DNA of 64,000 bases from Streptomyces sp. NBC_01551 (GTDB lineage: Bacteria > Actinomycetota > Actinomycetes > Streptomycetales > Streptomycetaceae): NCBI RefSeq assembly GCF_026339935.1, contig NZ_JAPEPX010000001.1, positions 434,001-498,000 on the forward strand, read 5' to 3'. Positions within the stretch are counted from its first letter, which is position 1. Every line of letters begins with the position of its first letter. Below the pieces are notes generated by a model. It made no database searches, had not been told where the DNA came from, and saw only the letters and a list, made by a program, of their open reading frames with translations. Shown here piece by piece: positions 56,233 to 63,357 of the stretch. The translations under genes were made by a program, and so were the position numbers.

Positions 56233-57021
56233 ATGATCCAGCACCTGCTCCCCCGTGCCTGTGACATCGCCCGCACCCCTCGGCGGCGGGCGTCCACGAT
56301 CCTGCCCGCGCTCGCCGCGGTCGCCGCGCTGCTCAGCGTGCCCGACGCTTCGGCGGCGCCCGCGCTCGGCGTGACCGCGCAGGCCGCGCCGAGCGCGGCC
56401 GCCGCCCGGGTGGGACCGCTGTTCGAGGGGAGTCTCGACGGCGGCCACTTCTGCACCGCCTCCGTCGTCCGCAGCGACTACGGCGACGTGATCGCCACCG
56501 CCGCGCACTGCCTGGACGGCCTCGACGACCCGGAGAACACCGTCTTCGCCCCGGGCTACCACGACGGCGTGGCCCCGTACGGACTCTGGAGGATCACCGG
56601 CAGCCACATCGCCCCGGGCTGGACCGAGGGCGAGGACCCGAACGACGACATAGCCTTCGCCACGGTCGCCCCGCTCGGCGGCGCGGAGGGACAGAACGTC
56701 CAGGACCTGGTGGGCGGCTTCCCGATGGCCGTCACCCGCTCCGCCGACCCCACCGTCACGGTGCTCGGCTACCCGAGCAGCCGGGAGACCCCGCTGCGCT
56801 GCGCCAACGTCACCAGCCTGCTGTCCGACTCCCAGCGCCGGATCGACTGCCCGGCCCTCAGCGGCGGCACCAGCGGCAGCCCGTGGCTGGTGGGCGGCGC
56901 GGTCGCCGGGGTGCTCGGCGGCTACGAGGGCGGCGGCACGGACCCGGACGTCTCGTACAGCGCGGTGCTGGGCGAGGAGGCCCTGGACCTCTACCGTGAA
57001 GTGGCCGTCTCGCAGGACTGA
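56233..57021 (+). CDS. Secreted trypsin-like serine protease
   Basis: 262 residues. Basic N-region and hydrophobic core (STILPALAAVAALLSVPDASA) form a signal peptide to about residue 42. The chymotrypsin fold follows with the triad visible: His in IATAAHCLDG, Asp in DPNDDIAFATV, Ser in GGTSGSPWL. Four cysteines fit two disulfides (FCTAS/AHC and LRCAN/IDC). No long propeptide is present. It probably digests extracellular protein or processes secreted factors. The start MIQHLLP was taken with GAAGG upstream; an in-frame ATG at 56185 is less likely. Confidence 0.9.
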   Translation: MIQHLLPRACDIARTPRRRASTILPALAAVAALLSVPDASAAPALGVTAQAAPSAAAARVGPLFEGSLDGGHFCTASVVRSDYGDVIATAAHCLDGLDDPENTVFAPGYHDGVAPYGLWRITGSHIAPGWTEGEDPNDDIAFATVAPLGGAEGQNVQDLVGGFPMAVTRSADPTVTVLGYPSSRETPLRCANVTSLLSDSQRRIDCPALSGGTSGSPWLVGGAVAGVLGGYEGGGTDPDVSYSAVLGEEALDLYREVAVSQD

Positions 57022-57036
57022 CCGCCGGGCGACGCG

Positions 57037-57522
57037 CTACTGCGCGATCTGCGCCGGCGCCTCGAACCACGTCGGCTCGTCGCGCAGGGCCCGGTCGATG
57101 CGGTCCAGGGCGAACGGCTCCAGCGGCGGCAGGGCGTCCCTCTCGAACCAGGCCACCTCCAGCGACTCGTGGTCGTTGGCCCGCGCCTCGCCGCCCGTCG
57201 CCCGGCAGCGGAAGGTGATGTCCTGGAACTGGCAGACGTCCCCGTTGGGGTACGTCACCGGCGCCAGCATCTGTACGAGGACCACCCGCTCGGGGACGCA
57301 GCGCACCGCCGTCTCCTCGTACACCTCGCGCACCGCGGTCTCGGCGGGCTGCTCCCCCGGCTCGGCGATGCCGCCGATCACGGACCACCGCCCGGTGTCG
57401 GAGCGGCGGCCGAGCAGCACCCGGCCCCCGTCGTCGAGGACGACGGCGGTGACACCGGGCAGTAGGAGCAGCCGTTTCCCGGCGGTGGCACGGATCTCGC
57501 GGATGAATTCGGGAGTGCTCAT
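57037..57522 (-). CDS. NUDIX hydrolase
   Basis: 161 residues. It has a complete NUDIX box from GGIAEPGE through AVREVYEET, beginning near residue 49. The preceding TAVVLDDGGRVLLGRRSDTGRWSV is typical of MutT/ADP-ribose pyrophosphatase-type enzymes. FQDITFRCRATGGEARANDHESLEVAWF is the conserved second half. Substrate not determined. It lies downstream of lnt on the same strand with 79 bases between, in which CCTACGAGG is repeated three times. Convergent with the protease gene. Confidence 0.92.
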   Translation of the reverse strand: MSTPEFIREIRATAGKRLLLLPGVTAVVLDDGGRVLLGRRSDTGRWSVIGGIAEPGEQPAETAVREVYEETAVRCVPERVVLVQMLAPVTYPNGDVCQFQDITFRCRATGGEARANDHESLEVAWFERDALPPLEPFALDRIDRALRDEPTWFEAPAQIAQ

Positions 57523-57601
57523 CCTCCGACCCTACGAGGTCCCCCGGACCTACGAGGACCTCCGACCGCCGGCCCTACGAGGAGGACCGGCGACCGCCGG
57601 C

Positions 57602-59275
57602 TCACGAGGCCGTCGGCGCCTGCGGGCCGGCAGCGCGCCGGGACCGGATGCGCCGGGTCAGGACCCAGCCGAGCCCGCCGCCGGCGATCGCGAGCAGGAC
57701 GTACTCGGGCAGCGGCCCGAAGCGGGTGGCCGGGGTCTCGGTGGAGCGCAGCGGGATCTCGGCGACGAGCGCGTCGGCGGTGAACATCTCGGTCTGCGCC
57801 ACGATCGTGCCGTCGGGGCGGATCACGGCGCTGACGCCGCTGGTGACGGGGACCAGGACGGTCCGGCTGTGCTCGACGGCGCGGATCCGGTCCATGGCGA
57901 GCTGCTGGTAGGTCATCTGGGACCGGCCGAAGGTGGCGTTGTTGCTGGGGACGGCGATGACCTGGGCGCCCGCCCGGACCGTGGAGCGCACGGCGTCGTC
58001 GAAGGCGGCCTCGTAGCAGGTGACCATGCCGACGCCGCTGCCCGCCATGTCGAAGACGCCGGGCTCCTTGCCGGGGCCGAAGTCGCGGCGCACCCGGTCC
58101 ACGTCGGCGCTGAAGATCCGGACGAAGGAGCGCATCGGCATCCGCTCGCCGAAGGGCTGGATCTTGCGCTTGTCGTAGGTGTCCGTGGGGCCCTTGACCG
58201 GATCCCAGAGGATCATCGTGTTGCGCAGCGGCCCGGTGTCGGGGGCCAGTACGGAGCCGATCGCGACGGGCACGCCGATGGCCTTGACCGCCTTGTCGAT
58301 GACCTCGTAGGCGTCGGGCTGGGTGAAGGGGTCGATGTCGGAGGAGTTCTCCGGCCAGACCACGAAGTCGGGCTTCGGGGCGCGCCCGGCCTTGACGTCC
58401 TCGGCGAGTTCGATCGTGCGCTTGGCGTGGTTGTCGAGGACCGCGCGGCGCTGGGCGTTGAAGTCGAAGCCGGCACGCGGGACGTTGCCCTGGATCACGG
58501 CGGCGACGGCGGTGCCGTCCTCGGCGGAGTCGGAGACCAGCGGCCGGGCGGCGAGGGCCGCGCCGATCGGGGCGGCGACGGTGAGGGCGGCGAGGACGGC
58601 GGTCGCCCGGCGGGGGTGGTCGCGGGCGATGCGCAGGGCCTCGTAGAGCCCGAATCCGCACAGGACGACGGCGAAGGAGAGCAGCGGGGTGCCGCCGAGG
58701 GCGGCGAGCGGCAGGAAGAGGCCGTCGGCCTGGCCGAAGGCGAGCTTGCCCCAGGGGAACCCGCCGAAGGGGGCGCGGGCGCGCAGGGCCTCGCCGGCGA
58801 TCCAGACGGCCGCGGCCCACAGCGGTCGGCCGGGGAGCCGGCTGACGAGGGCAATACCGAGGCCGGTCAGGCCGATCAGGAGCGCTTCGAGCGTGACGAG
58901 GGCCAGCCACGGGACGGGGCCGACGCCCTCGCTGGTCCAGACGAGCAGCGGCAGCAGGTAGCCGAGGCCGAACAGGAAGCCGAGGCCGAAGCCCGCGCGG
59001 GCGCGGCGGCCGTGGAGGCAGCCGGCGAGCAGGGCGAGCGCGAAGGGCGCCAGCCACCACAGGGGGCGGGGCGGGAAGCTCGCGTACAGCAGCGCGCCGG
59101 CGAGGACGGCCAGGACGGGGCGCGCGAACCGGGCGACCGCACGGGAGCCGGTTGCGCTCCGCTCGCCGACGGGCGGCTCGACCCCGGTCCCGGGCTCGGG
59201 CGCGAGGTCGGTGCTGGCTGCCGCGGAGGGCTGCGGGGGCTCGTTCCCGGCCGCGCGGGTGACACTGCTGCTCAT
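57602..59275 (-). CDS. lnt: Apolipoprotein N-acyltransferase
   Basis: 557 residues. A hydrophilic 45-residue N-terminus is followed by six to seven helices (50-235), then the nitrilase-fold domain (about 245-505). Catalytic residues of Lnt are present: Glu in VVWPENSSD near 308, Lys in YDKRKIQPFGE near 368 and Cys in VTCYEAAFDD near 418. A last helix (515-535) anchors the C-terminus. It N-acylates the lipidated cysteine of lipoproteins in the membrane. Streptomyces commonly have two copies; only one is in this window. The start is the ATG giving MSSSVTRAAG. Confidence 0.94.
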   Translation of the reverse strand: MSSSVTRAAGNEPPQPSAAASTDLAPEPGTGVEPPVGERSATGSRAVARFARPVLAVLAGALLYASFPPRPLWWLAPFALALLAGCLHGRRARAGFGLGFLFGLGYLLPLLVWTSEGVGPVPWLALVTLEALLIGLTGLGIALVSRLPGRPLWAAAVWIAGEALRARAPFGGFPWGKLAFGQADGLFLPLAALGGTPLLSFAVVLCGFGLYEALRIARDHPRRATAVLAALTVAAPIGAALAARPLVSDSAEDGTAVAAVIQGNVPRAGFDFNAQRRAVLDNHAKRTIELAEDVKAGRAPKPDFVVWPENSSDIDPFTQPDAYEVIDKAVKAIGVPVAIGSVLAPDTGPLRNTMILWDPVKGPTDTYDKRKIQPFGERMPMRSFVRIFSADVDRVRRDFGPGKEPGVFDMAGSGVGMVTCYEAAFDDAVRSTVRAGAQVIAVPSNNATFGRSQMTYQQLAMDRIRAVEHSRTVLVPVTSGVSAVIRPDGTIVAQTEMFTADALVAEIPLRSTETPATRFGPLPEYVLLAIAGGGLGWVLTRRIRSRRAAGPQAPTAS

Positions 59276-59319
59276 CTGGCGGAGTGTACGTCCCCGCCTG
59301 CCGGAGACCGGTAAACGCC

Positions 59320-59835
59320 TCAGCGGGCGAGGGCGCGCAGATGCGTACGGATGACCCGGACCGCGTTCTCGGCGTCGTCGACGGTGACGGTGAACAGCTT
59401 CCCGTCGTCGAGACGCAGCTCCACTCCCTCGCCCCGCCGGACGATCACGGCGGTGCCCTTCTCGGGGCGCCAGCGGTAGCCCCAGCCGCCCCACTGCTGG
59501 GGGGTGATCCGGGGCACGAACTCGGCCGACGTCACCTCCGCCAGCGAGATCCGGCGGCGCGGCAGCCCTATGTGGCCGCAGCGGACCACCAGGGCCTCGG
59601 AGTCGACCGTGACGGCGACGTGGACGAAGGCGAGGGTCCCGTAGAGGATGAGCAGGCCCACGGCGAGGCAGCCGATCACGGACATCAGCAGCGGGGCGAT
59701 GCCCCCGGTCCACGAGGAGCCGACGGCCAGCGCGATGCCGAGCGCCAGACAGGCCGCACCGGCTGCGGCGAGCAGCCACTGCGCGCGGTTGGAGGCCCGG
59801 CCCGTCCACAGCGGACCAGGGGGGTGCACCGTCAT
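59320..59835 (-). CDS. Hypothetical two-helix membrane protein with PH-like domain
   Basis: 171 residues. Two adjacent helices (about 18-40 LLAAAGAACLALGIALAVG and 45-70 APLLMSVIGCLAVGLLILYG) are followed by a soluble domain: VDSEALVVRCGHIGLPRRRISLAEVTSAEFVP, WGGWGYRWRPEKGTAVIVRRGEGVEL, FTVTVDDAENAVRVI. This pattern matches bacterial PH-like (bPH/DUF) membrane proteins found widely in actinomycetes. Function unknown. The ATG giving MTVHPPGP is used; the frame extends upstream without a better start. Confidence 0.8.
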   Translation of the reverse strand: MTVHPPGPLWTGRASNRAQWLLAAAGAACLALGIALAVGSSWTGGIAPLLMSVIGCLAVGLLILYGTLAFVHVAVTVDSEALVVRCGHIGLPRRRISLAEVTSAEFVPRITPQQWGGWGYRWRPEKGTAVIVRRGEGVELRLDDGKLFTVTVDDAENAVRVIRTHLRALAR

Positions 59836-59912
59836 GTGTAGCAGCGTACTCACGTTCCGCATGGCCGCCACCGCCTCTGCGCCGGTCGGTTCAGCAAGCC
59901 GCCTGCCGACGG

Positions 59913-59943
59913 TTGACCTCAAGCGAACTTGCGGTTCTACGGT
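59913..59943 (+). promoter_or_regulatory. SoxR/MerR-type operator in a long-spacer promoter
   Basis: TTGACC (59913-59918) and TACGGT (59938-59943) are 19 bases apart, the overlong spacing of MerR-family promoters. Between them is the dyad ACCTCAAG-CGAA-CTTGCGGT (59916-59935), whose arms match at 7 of 8 positions. It resembles the actinomycete SoxR box CCTCAAG-N4-CTTGAGG. The VOC start codon is seven bases after the -10, so the mRNA is probably leaderless. Confidence 0.65.
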
Positions 59944-59950
59944 CACGAAC

Positions 59951-60436
59951 ATGACCACTCACGAGGCAGTACAGACGGCCGTTCCGGAGCGCTACCGCAC
60001 CGCCGTGGTGTCACACGTCATGGTGTCCGACGCGGACGCGGCGATCTCCTTCTACACCGAGGCCTTCGGCGCGACCGAGGAGTTCCGGCTGGGCCACCCG
60101 GAGGGCGGAGTGATGCACGCCGAGATCCGGATCGCCGGGGCCGTCCTGATGCTGGGCGACGTCTCCGAGGGCCCGTTCGCGGCGCCCTCGGCGCTCGGCG
60201 GGACGTCCGTGGCCCTGCACGTCTTCGTCCCGGACGTGGACGCGCTCACCCGCAGGGCCGTGGCGGCGGGCGCCGAGCTGGTGCGTGCCCCGGAGGACCA
60301 GTTCCACGGCGACCGCAACGTCATCCTCCGCGACCCCTTCGGACACGTCTGGGTGTTCATGACGCACCTGGAGGACCTCTCCGAGGAGGAGCTCGCGCGT
60401 CGGCTCGCGCAGGCGCAGGCACAGGCACAGCCCTAG
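59951..60436 (+). CDS. VOC-superfamily (glyoxalase/bleomycin-resistance fold) protein
   Basis: 161 residues. The second beta-alpha-beta-beta-beta module is clear (VALHVFVPDVDALTRRAV, RNVILRDPFGHVWVFMTH). The first (VVSHVMVSDADAAISFYTEAF) carries the usual metal-site positions His and Glu. This subgroup resembles PhnB/YaeR-type proteins rather than a proven glyoxalase I. It could handle a reactive carbonyl, redox-active toxin or metal-bound ligand. The upstream SoxR-like box suggests induction by redox-cycling compounds. The tail AQAQAQAQP is a short repeat. Confidence 0.88.
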   Translation: MTTHEAVQTAVPERYRTAVVSHVMVSDADAAISFYTEAFGATEEFRLGHPEGGVMHAEIRIAGAVLMLGDVSEGPFAAPSALGGTSVALHVFVPDVDALTRRAVAAGAELVRAPEDQFHGDRNVILRDPFGHVWVFMTHLEDLSEEELARRLAQAQAQAQP

Positions 60437-60678
60437 GCGTAGGCGTAGGCCGAGGGCCGCGGGGGCTTCAGCCGGCCAGCAGGCTCACGAGCACGTCGCG
60501 CAGGGCGCGGACCGGCTGCGCGACGCGGCCGTCGCGGTGCCGGCGGAACGGCGCGATCCCGCACCTGCTGACCGGGGCCCCGCAGACCCTCGCCGCGGCC
60601 GGCCTCGACGACCTGGAAGGCTTCGCACGCGCGGTGCTGGCCCGCGCATACCCCGAACCATCCGAGGAGCAACCGTGA
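60437..60678 (+). pseudogene. Remnant reading frame coupled to the ADP-ribosylglycohydrolase gene
   Basis: The plus-strand frame ending GAPQTLAAAGLDDLEGFARA, then VLARAYPEPSEEQP, stops at 60676-60678 and overlaps the GTG of the next gene (GTGA). That is the normal coupling seen in real operons, so this is probably the tail of a genuine gene. No start codon or beginning is present. On the opposite strand 60468-60560 encodes GIAPFRRHRDGRVAQPVRAL, then RDVLVSLLAG and a stop, which also looks like a protein end. The segment may be the junction of two truncated genes. I recognise neither. Confidence 0.4.
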
Positions 60679-61595
60679 TCACCCGACTCGACCGCGCCGT
60701 GGGCGCCGTACTGGGCTCGGCCGTCGGCGACGCGCTGGGCGCTCCCTACGAGTTCGGCCCGGCCGGGGAGTTGACCGCGCGCGGCGCGGAGATGTGCGCG
60801 GGCGGCGGCTGGGATCCGGGTGAGGCCACCGACGACACGCAGATGGCGGTCCTGGTCGGCGAGTCGCTGCTGGAGCACGGCGGACTCGAACTCCCGGATG
60901 CCTTCGGGCGGTTCCAGCGCTGGGCGGCCGGACACCCCAAGGACATCGGGCTCCAGACGGAGGACGTGCTCACCAACGGGCAGCCCTGGGACCTGGCCGC
61001 CGCGGTGCACTTCCAGGTCAACTCCCGTGCTGCGGGCAACGGTTCGCTGATGCGGGCCTCCACCTCGGCGGTGTACTTCGCCGCCGCCGGGCGGGATGAG
61101 TCGATGGACGCCGCCCGGCGGATCTCGGCGCTGACGCACGGCGACCGGGCCGCCTGGGAAGGCACCGCGATCCTGCACGAGCTGGTACGGGTCTGCCTGG
61201 ACGGCTCCGATCCGCTGGCCGCCCTCCCCGAGGCGCTCGACGCGGTCCACCCCGACCACCGCGAACGGTACGGCCGGGTGCTCGCCCCCGACTGGCATCC
61301 GGGCCTGGCCACCGAGTTCAACGGGGCGGTGTGGCCGTGCCTCGGCTCGGCGGTGTGGGCGCTGCGGACCACCTCCGGGTTCGCGCAGGCCGTACGGGCC
61401 GCCGTTGACCTGGGCGGCGACACCGACACGGTGGCGGCGGTGACCGGAACCCTGGCCGGCGCCCGGTACGGACAGGCCGAGATCCCGGTGGAGTGGACGG
61501 CCCCGCTGCACGTACCGCTGCCGGGGTTCGGGGACCGGGTCCTGGACGCGGCGGCGCTGCGGGAACTGGCTCAGCGGCTCGCGGCCGCGGGCTGA
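60675..61595 (+). CDS. ADP-ribosylglycohydrolase (DraG/ARH family)
   Basis: 306 residues. Both Mg2+-binding motifs of the family are present: ATDDTQMA near residue 53 and GGDTDTVAAVTG near 245. GSAVGDALGAPYEF at the N-terminus, NGQPWDLAAAVHF and AAGNGSLMR are further hallmarks. The enzyme removes ADP-ribose from arginine or serine side chains, or from small molecules. The start is GTG in a GTGA overlap with the preceding remnant, with GAGGAGCAACC as ribosome-binding site. The 3' end overlaps the convergent ABC-F gene by 25 bases. The cognate ADP-ribosyltransferase is not in the window. Confidence 0.92.
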   Translation: MITRLDRAVGAVLGSAVGDALGAPYEFGPAGELTARGAEMCAGGGWDPGEATDDTQMAVLVGESLLEHGGLELPDAFGRFQRWAAGHPKDIGLQTEDVLTNGQPWDLAAAVHFQVNSRAAGNGSLMRASTSAVYFAAAGRDESMDAARRISALTHGDRAAWEGTAILHELVRVCLDGSDPLAALPEALDAVHPDHRERYGRVLAPDWHPGLATEFNGAVWPCLGSAVWALRTTSGFAQAVRAAVDLGGDTDTVAAVTGTLAGARYGQAEIPVEWTAPLHVPLPGFGDRVLDAAALRELAQRLAAAG

Positions 61596-63226
61596 CCGGC
61601 GCGCGGCTGACCGGTCGCGAGGTCGCCCGCCGCCGGGGCCAGCTCCAGGCGGCGGCCGCGGAAGGCCGCGCGCAGCCGGCGGTCGTGGGTGACGAGGATC
61701 AAGGTCGCGGTGAACCCGGCCAGGGCCGCCTCCAGTTCCTCCACCACGGCGGGGGCCAGGTGGTTCGTCGGCTCGTCCAGCATCAGCAGGTCCAGCGGCC
61801 GCGTGACCAGCCGGGCCAGCTCCAGCTTGCGCCGCTGACCGGCCGAGAGGGCGCGGACGGGTCGGGTCAGGTCCGCCGGGCGCAGCAGGCCGAGGGCGGT
61901 GACCCGGTCGGCGTACTCCGGGCCGAACACCTCGACGGTGGAACGGGGTTCGCTCACCCAGGGGTCGTCCTGCCGTAGCAGCCCGACGCGCTGCGGTACG
62001 CGCACCGCGCCTTCCCCCGGGGCGAGTTCACCGGCAAGCAGGTGCAACAGGGTCGACTTCCCGGCGCCGTTGGGGCCGGTGACCAGCAGCCGTTCGCCCG
62101 CCGCGAGCCGGAACCCGGTGGGCGCCAGCCGCCCGGGCAGCGCGAGTCCCGTCGCCTCGACGACCCCGGCGGAGCCGGCCGTGAACCGGCCGGTGAAGCT
62201 GAGCGGCCGGGGCGGCGGCGGTACCGGGTTCTCCGTCAGGCGGTGCAGTCGCTCGCGGGCCGCCCGGATCCGGCTCGCAGCGCCATGGGTGCGGGACCGG
62301 GCCCGGAACGCGCCGGCCCCGCTGAAGCCGCGCGGCAGCTTGCGGGGGATCTCGCCGAAGCGCCCGATGCTGGTCTCGGCGAGCCGCTCGGCGCGGCGGA
62401 ACTCCTCGCGCCATTCCTCGTGCTCCCGCTCCCGGCGGGCGCGGTCGGCGGCGCGGGCGGTCAGGAAGCCGGCGTAGCCGTTGCCGTAACGGCGAACGGT
62501 GCGGTGGTCGTGGTCCACCTCCAGGATCGTGGTGGTGACGCGGTCGAGGAAGAGCCGGTCGTGGGTGACGGCGACGAGGGTGCCGCGGTGGGCGCGCAGC
62601 CGGTCCTCCAGCCAGCCGACGGCCTCGTCGTCGAGGTCGTTGGTGGGTTCGTCGAGCAGGAGCAGCTCCGGTTCGGCGGCGAGGGTGGCGGCGAGGGCGA
62701 GGCGGGAGCGCCGGCCACCGGAGAGCGCGGCGAGCCGGCGGTCCGGGTCGAGCGCGGTGCGTTCACCGAGGCGGCGCAGGACGGTCGCGACCCGGCGCTC
62801 GGCGTCGCGGCCGCCGCGCGCCTCGTAGGCCGCGAGGAGGTCTCCGTAGGCGGCGAGCCCGTCGGGGCCGGCCTGCCGCAGTTGCGCCTCGGCGGTGCGG
62901 ATGCGGCGTTCCAGGGCCCGCAGGTCGGCGAGGGCGAGGTCGATCACGTCGCCGACGCGGGCGGTCGGGGGGAGGTCGAGCGCCTGCGCGAGGTGCCCGA
63001 CCCCGCCGGGCGCGGTGACGGCGACCCGCCCGTGGTCGGGCCGTTCGGCGCCCGCGAGGAGCCGGAGCAGGGTGGACTTCCCCGATCCGTTGTCCCCGAC
63101 GACACCGACCCGCTCGCCGGGCCGGACCGTACGGCTGACGCGGTCCAGGACGACGTGGGTGCCGTAGCGCTTGGTGACGTCGGACAGGACGATCTGGGTG
63201 GCGGCAAGTGGAGCACGCAAGGGCAA
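61571..63226 (-). CDS. ABC-F family ATP-binding protein (candidate ribosome-protection resistance factor)
   Basis: 551 residues with two ATPase modules and no membrane segment. Module 1: GDNGSGKST near 44, LSGGRRSR, LLLLDEPTNDLDDEA. Module 2: GPNGAGKST near 385, LSAGQRRK, LLMLDEPTNHLAP. The charged linker between them (about 240-320, RAADRARREREHEEWREEFRRAE) is the arm that reaches into the ribosome in ABC-F proteins. Such actinomycete genes often give macrolide, lincosamide or pleuromutilin resistance, or tune translation. The TTG start is five bases behind AGGAG. Paired operators flank its promoter. Confidence 0.9.
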   Translation of the reverse strand: MPLRAPLAATQIVLSDVTKRYGTHVVLDRVSRTVRPGERVGVVGDNGSGKSTLLRLLAGAERPDHGRVAVTAPGGVGHLAQALDLPPTARVGDVIDLALADLRALERRIRTAEAQLRQAGPDGLAAYGDLLAAYEARGGRDAERRVATVLRRLGERTALDPDRRLAALSGGRRSRLALAATLAAEPELLLLDEPTNDLDDEAVGWLEDRLRAHRGTLVAVTHDRLFLDRVTTTILEVDHDHRTVRRYGNGYAGFLTARAADRARREREHEEWREEFRRAERLAETSIGRFGEIPRKLPRGFSGAGAFRARSRTHGAASRIRAARERLHRLTENPVPPPPRPLSFTGRFTAGSAGVVEATGLALPGRLAPTGFRLAAGERLLVTGPNGAGKSTLLHLLAGELAPGEGAVRVPQRVGLLRQDDPWVSEPRSTVEVFGPEYADRVTALGLLRPADLTRPVRALSAGQRRKLELARLVTRPLDLLMLDEPTNHLAPAVVEELEAALAGFTATLILVTHDRRLRAAFRGRRLELAPAAGDLATGQPRAGQPAAASR

Positions 63227-63251
63227 TCCCTCTCCTCGACGGCAACGTGAA

Positions 63252-63319
63252 GAGACGAACCGTCTCGTCTCGTGACGACCTTAAACGAAGACCAGGAGCC
63301 ATCGCAAGACGTTTCGTCT
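63252..63319 (-). promoter_or_regulatory. ABC-F promoter flanked by two AGACG-N3-CGTCT operators
   Basis: On the minus strand TTGCGA (63302-63307), 18 bases, TAAGGT (63278-63283). Operator 1 is GAGACG-AAC-CGTCTC (63252-63266), between the promoter and the start codon. Operator 2 is AGACG-TTT-CGTCT (63307-63319), touching the -35. Both share the core AGACG-N3-CGTCT, as expected for a TetR-type repressor binding two sites. No TetR gene adjoins within the window. Confidence 0.68.
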
Positions 63320-63357
63320 CGTCAGCGCGAGCGCGTGCATGCGCGTGCGCGCGCGGA

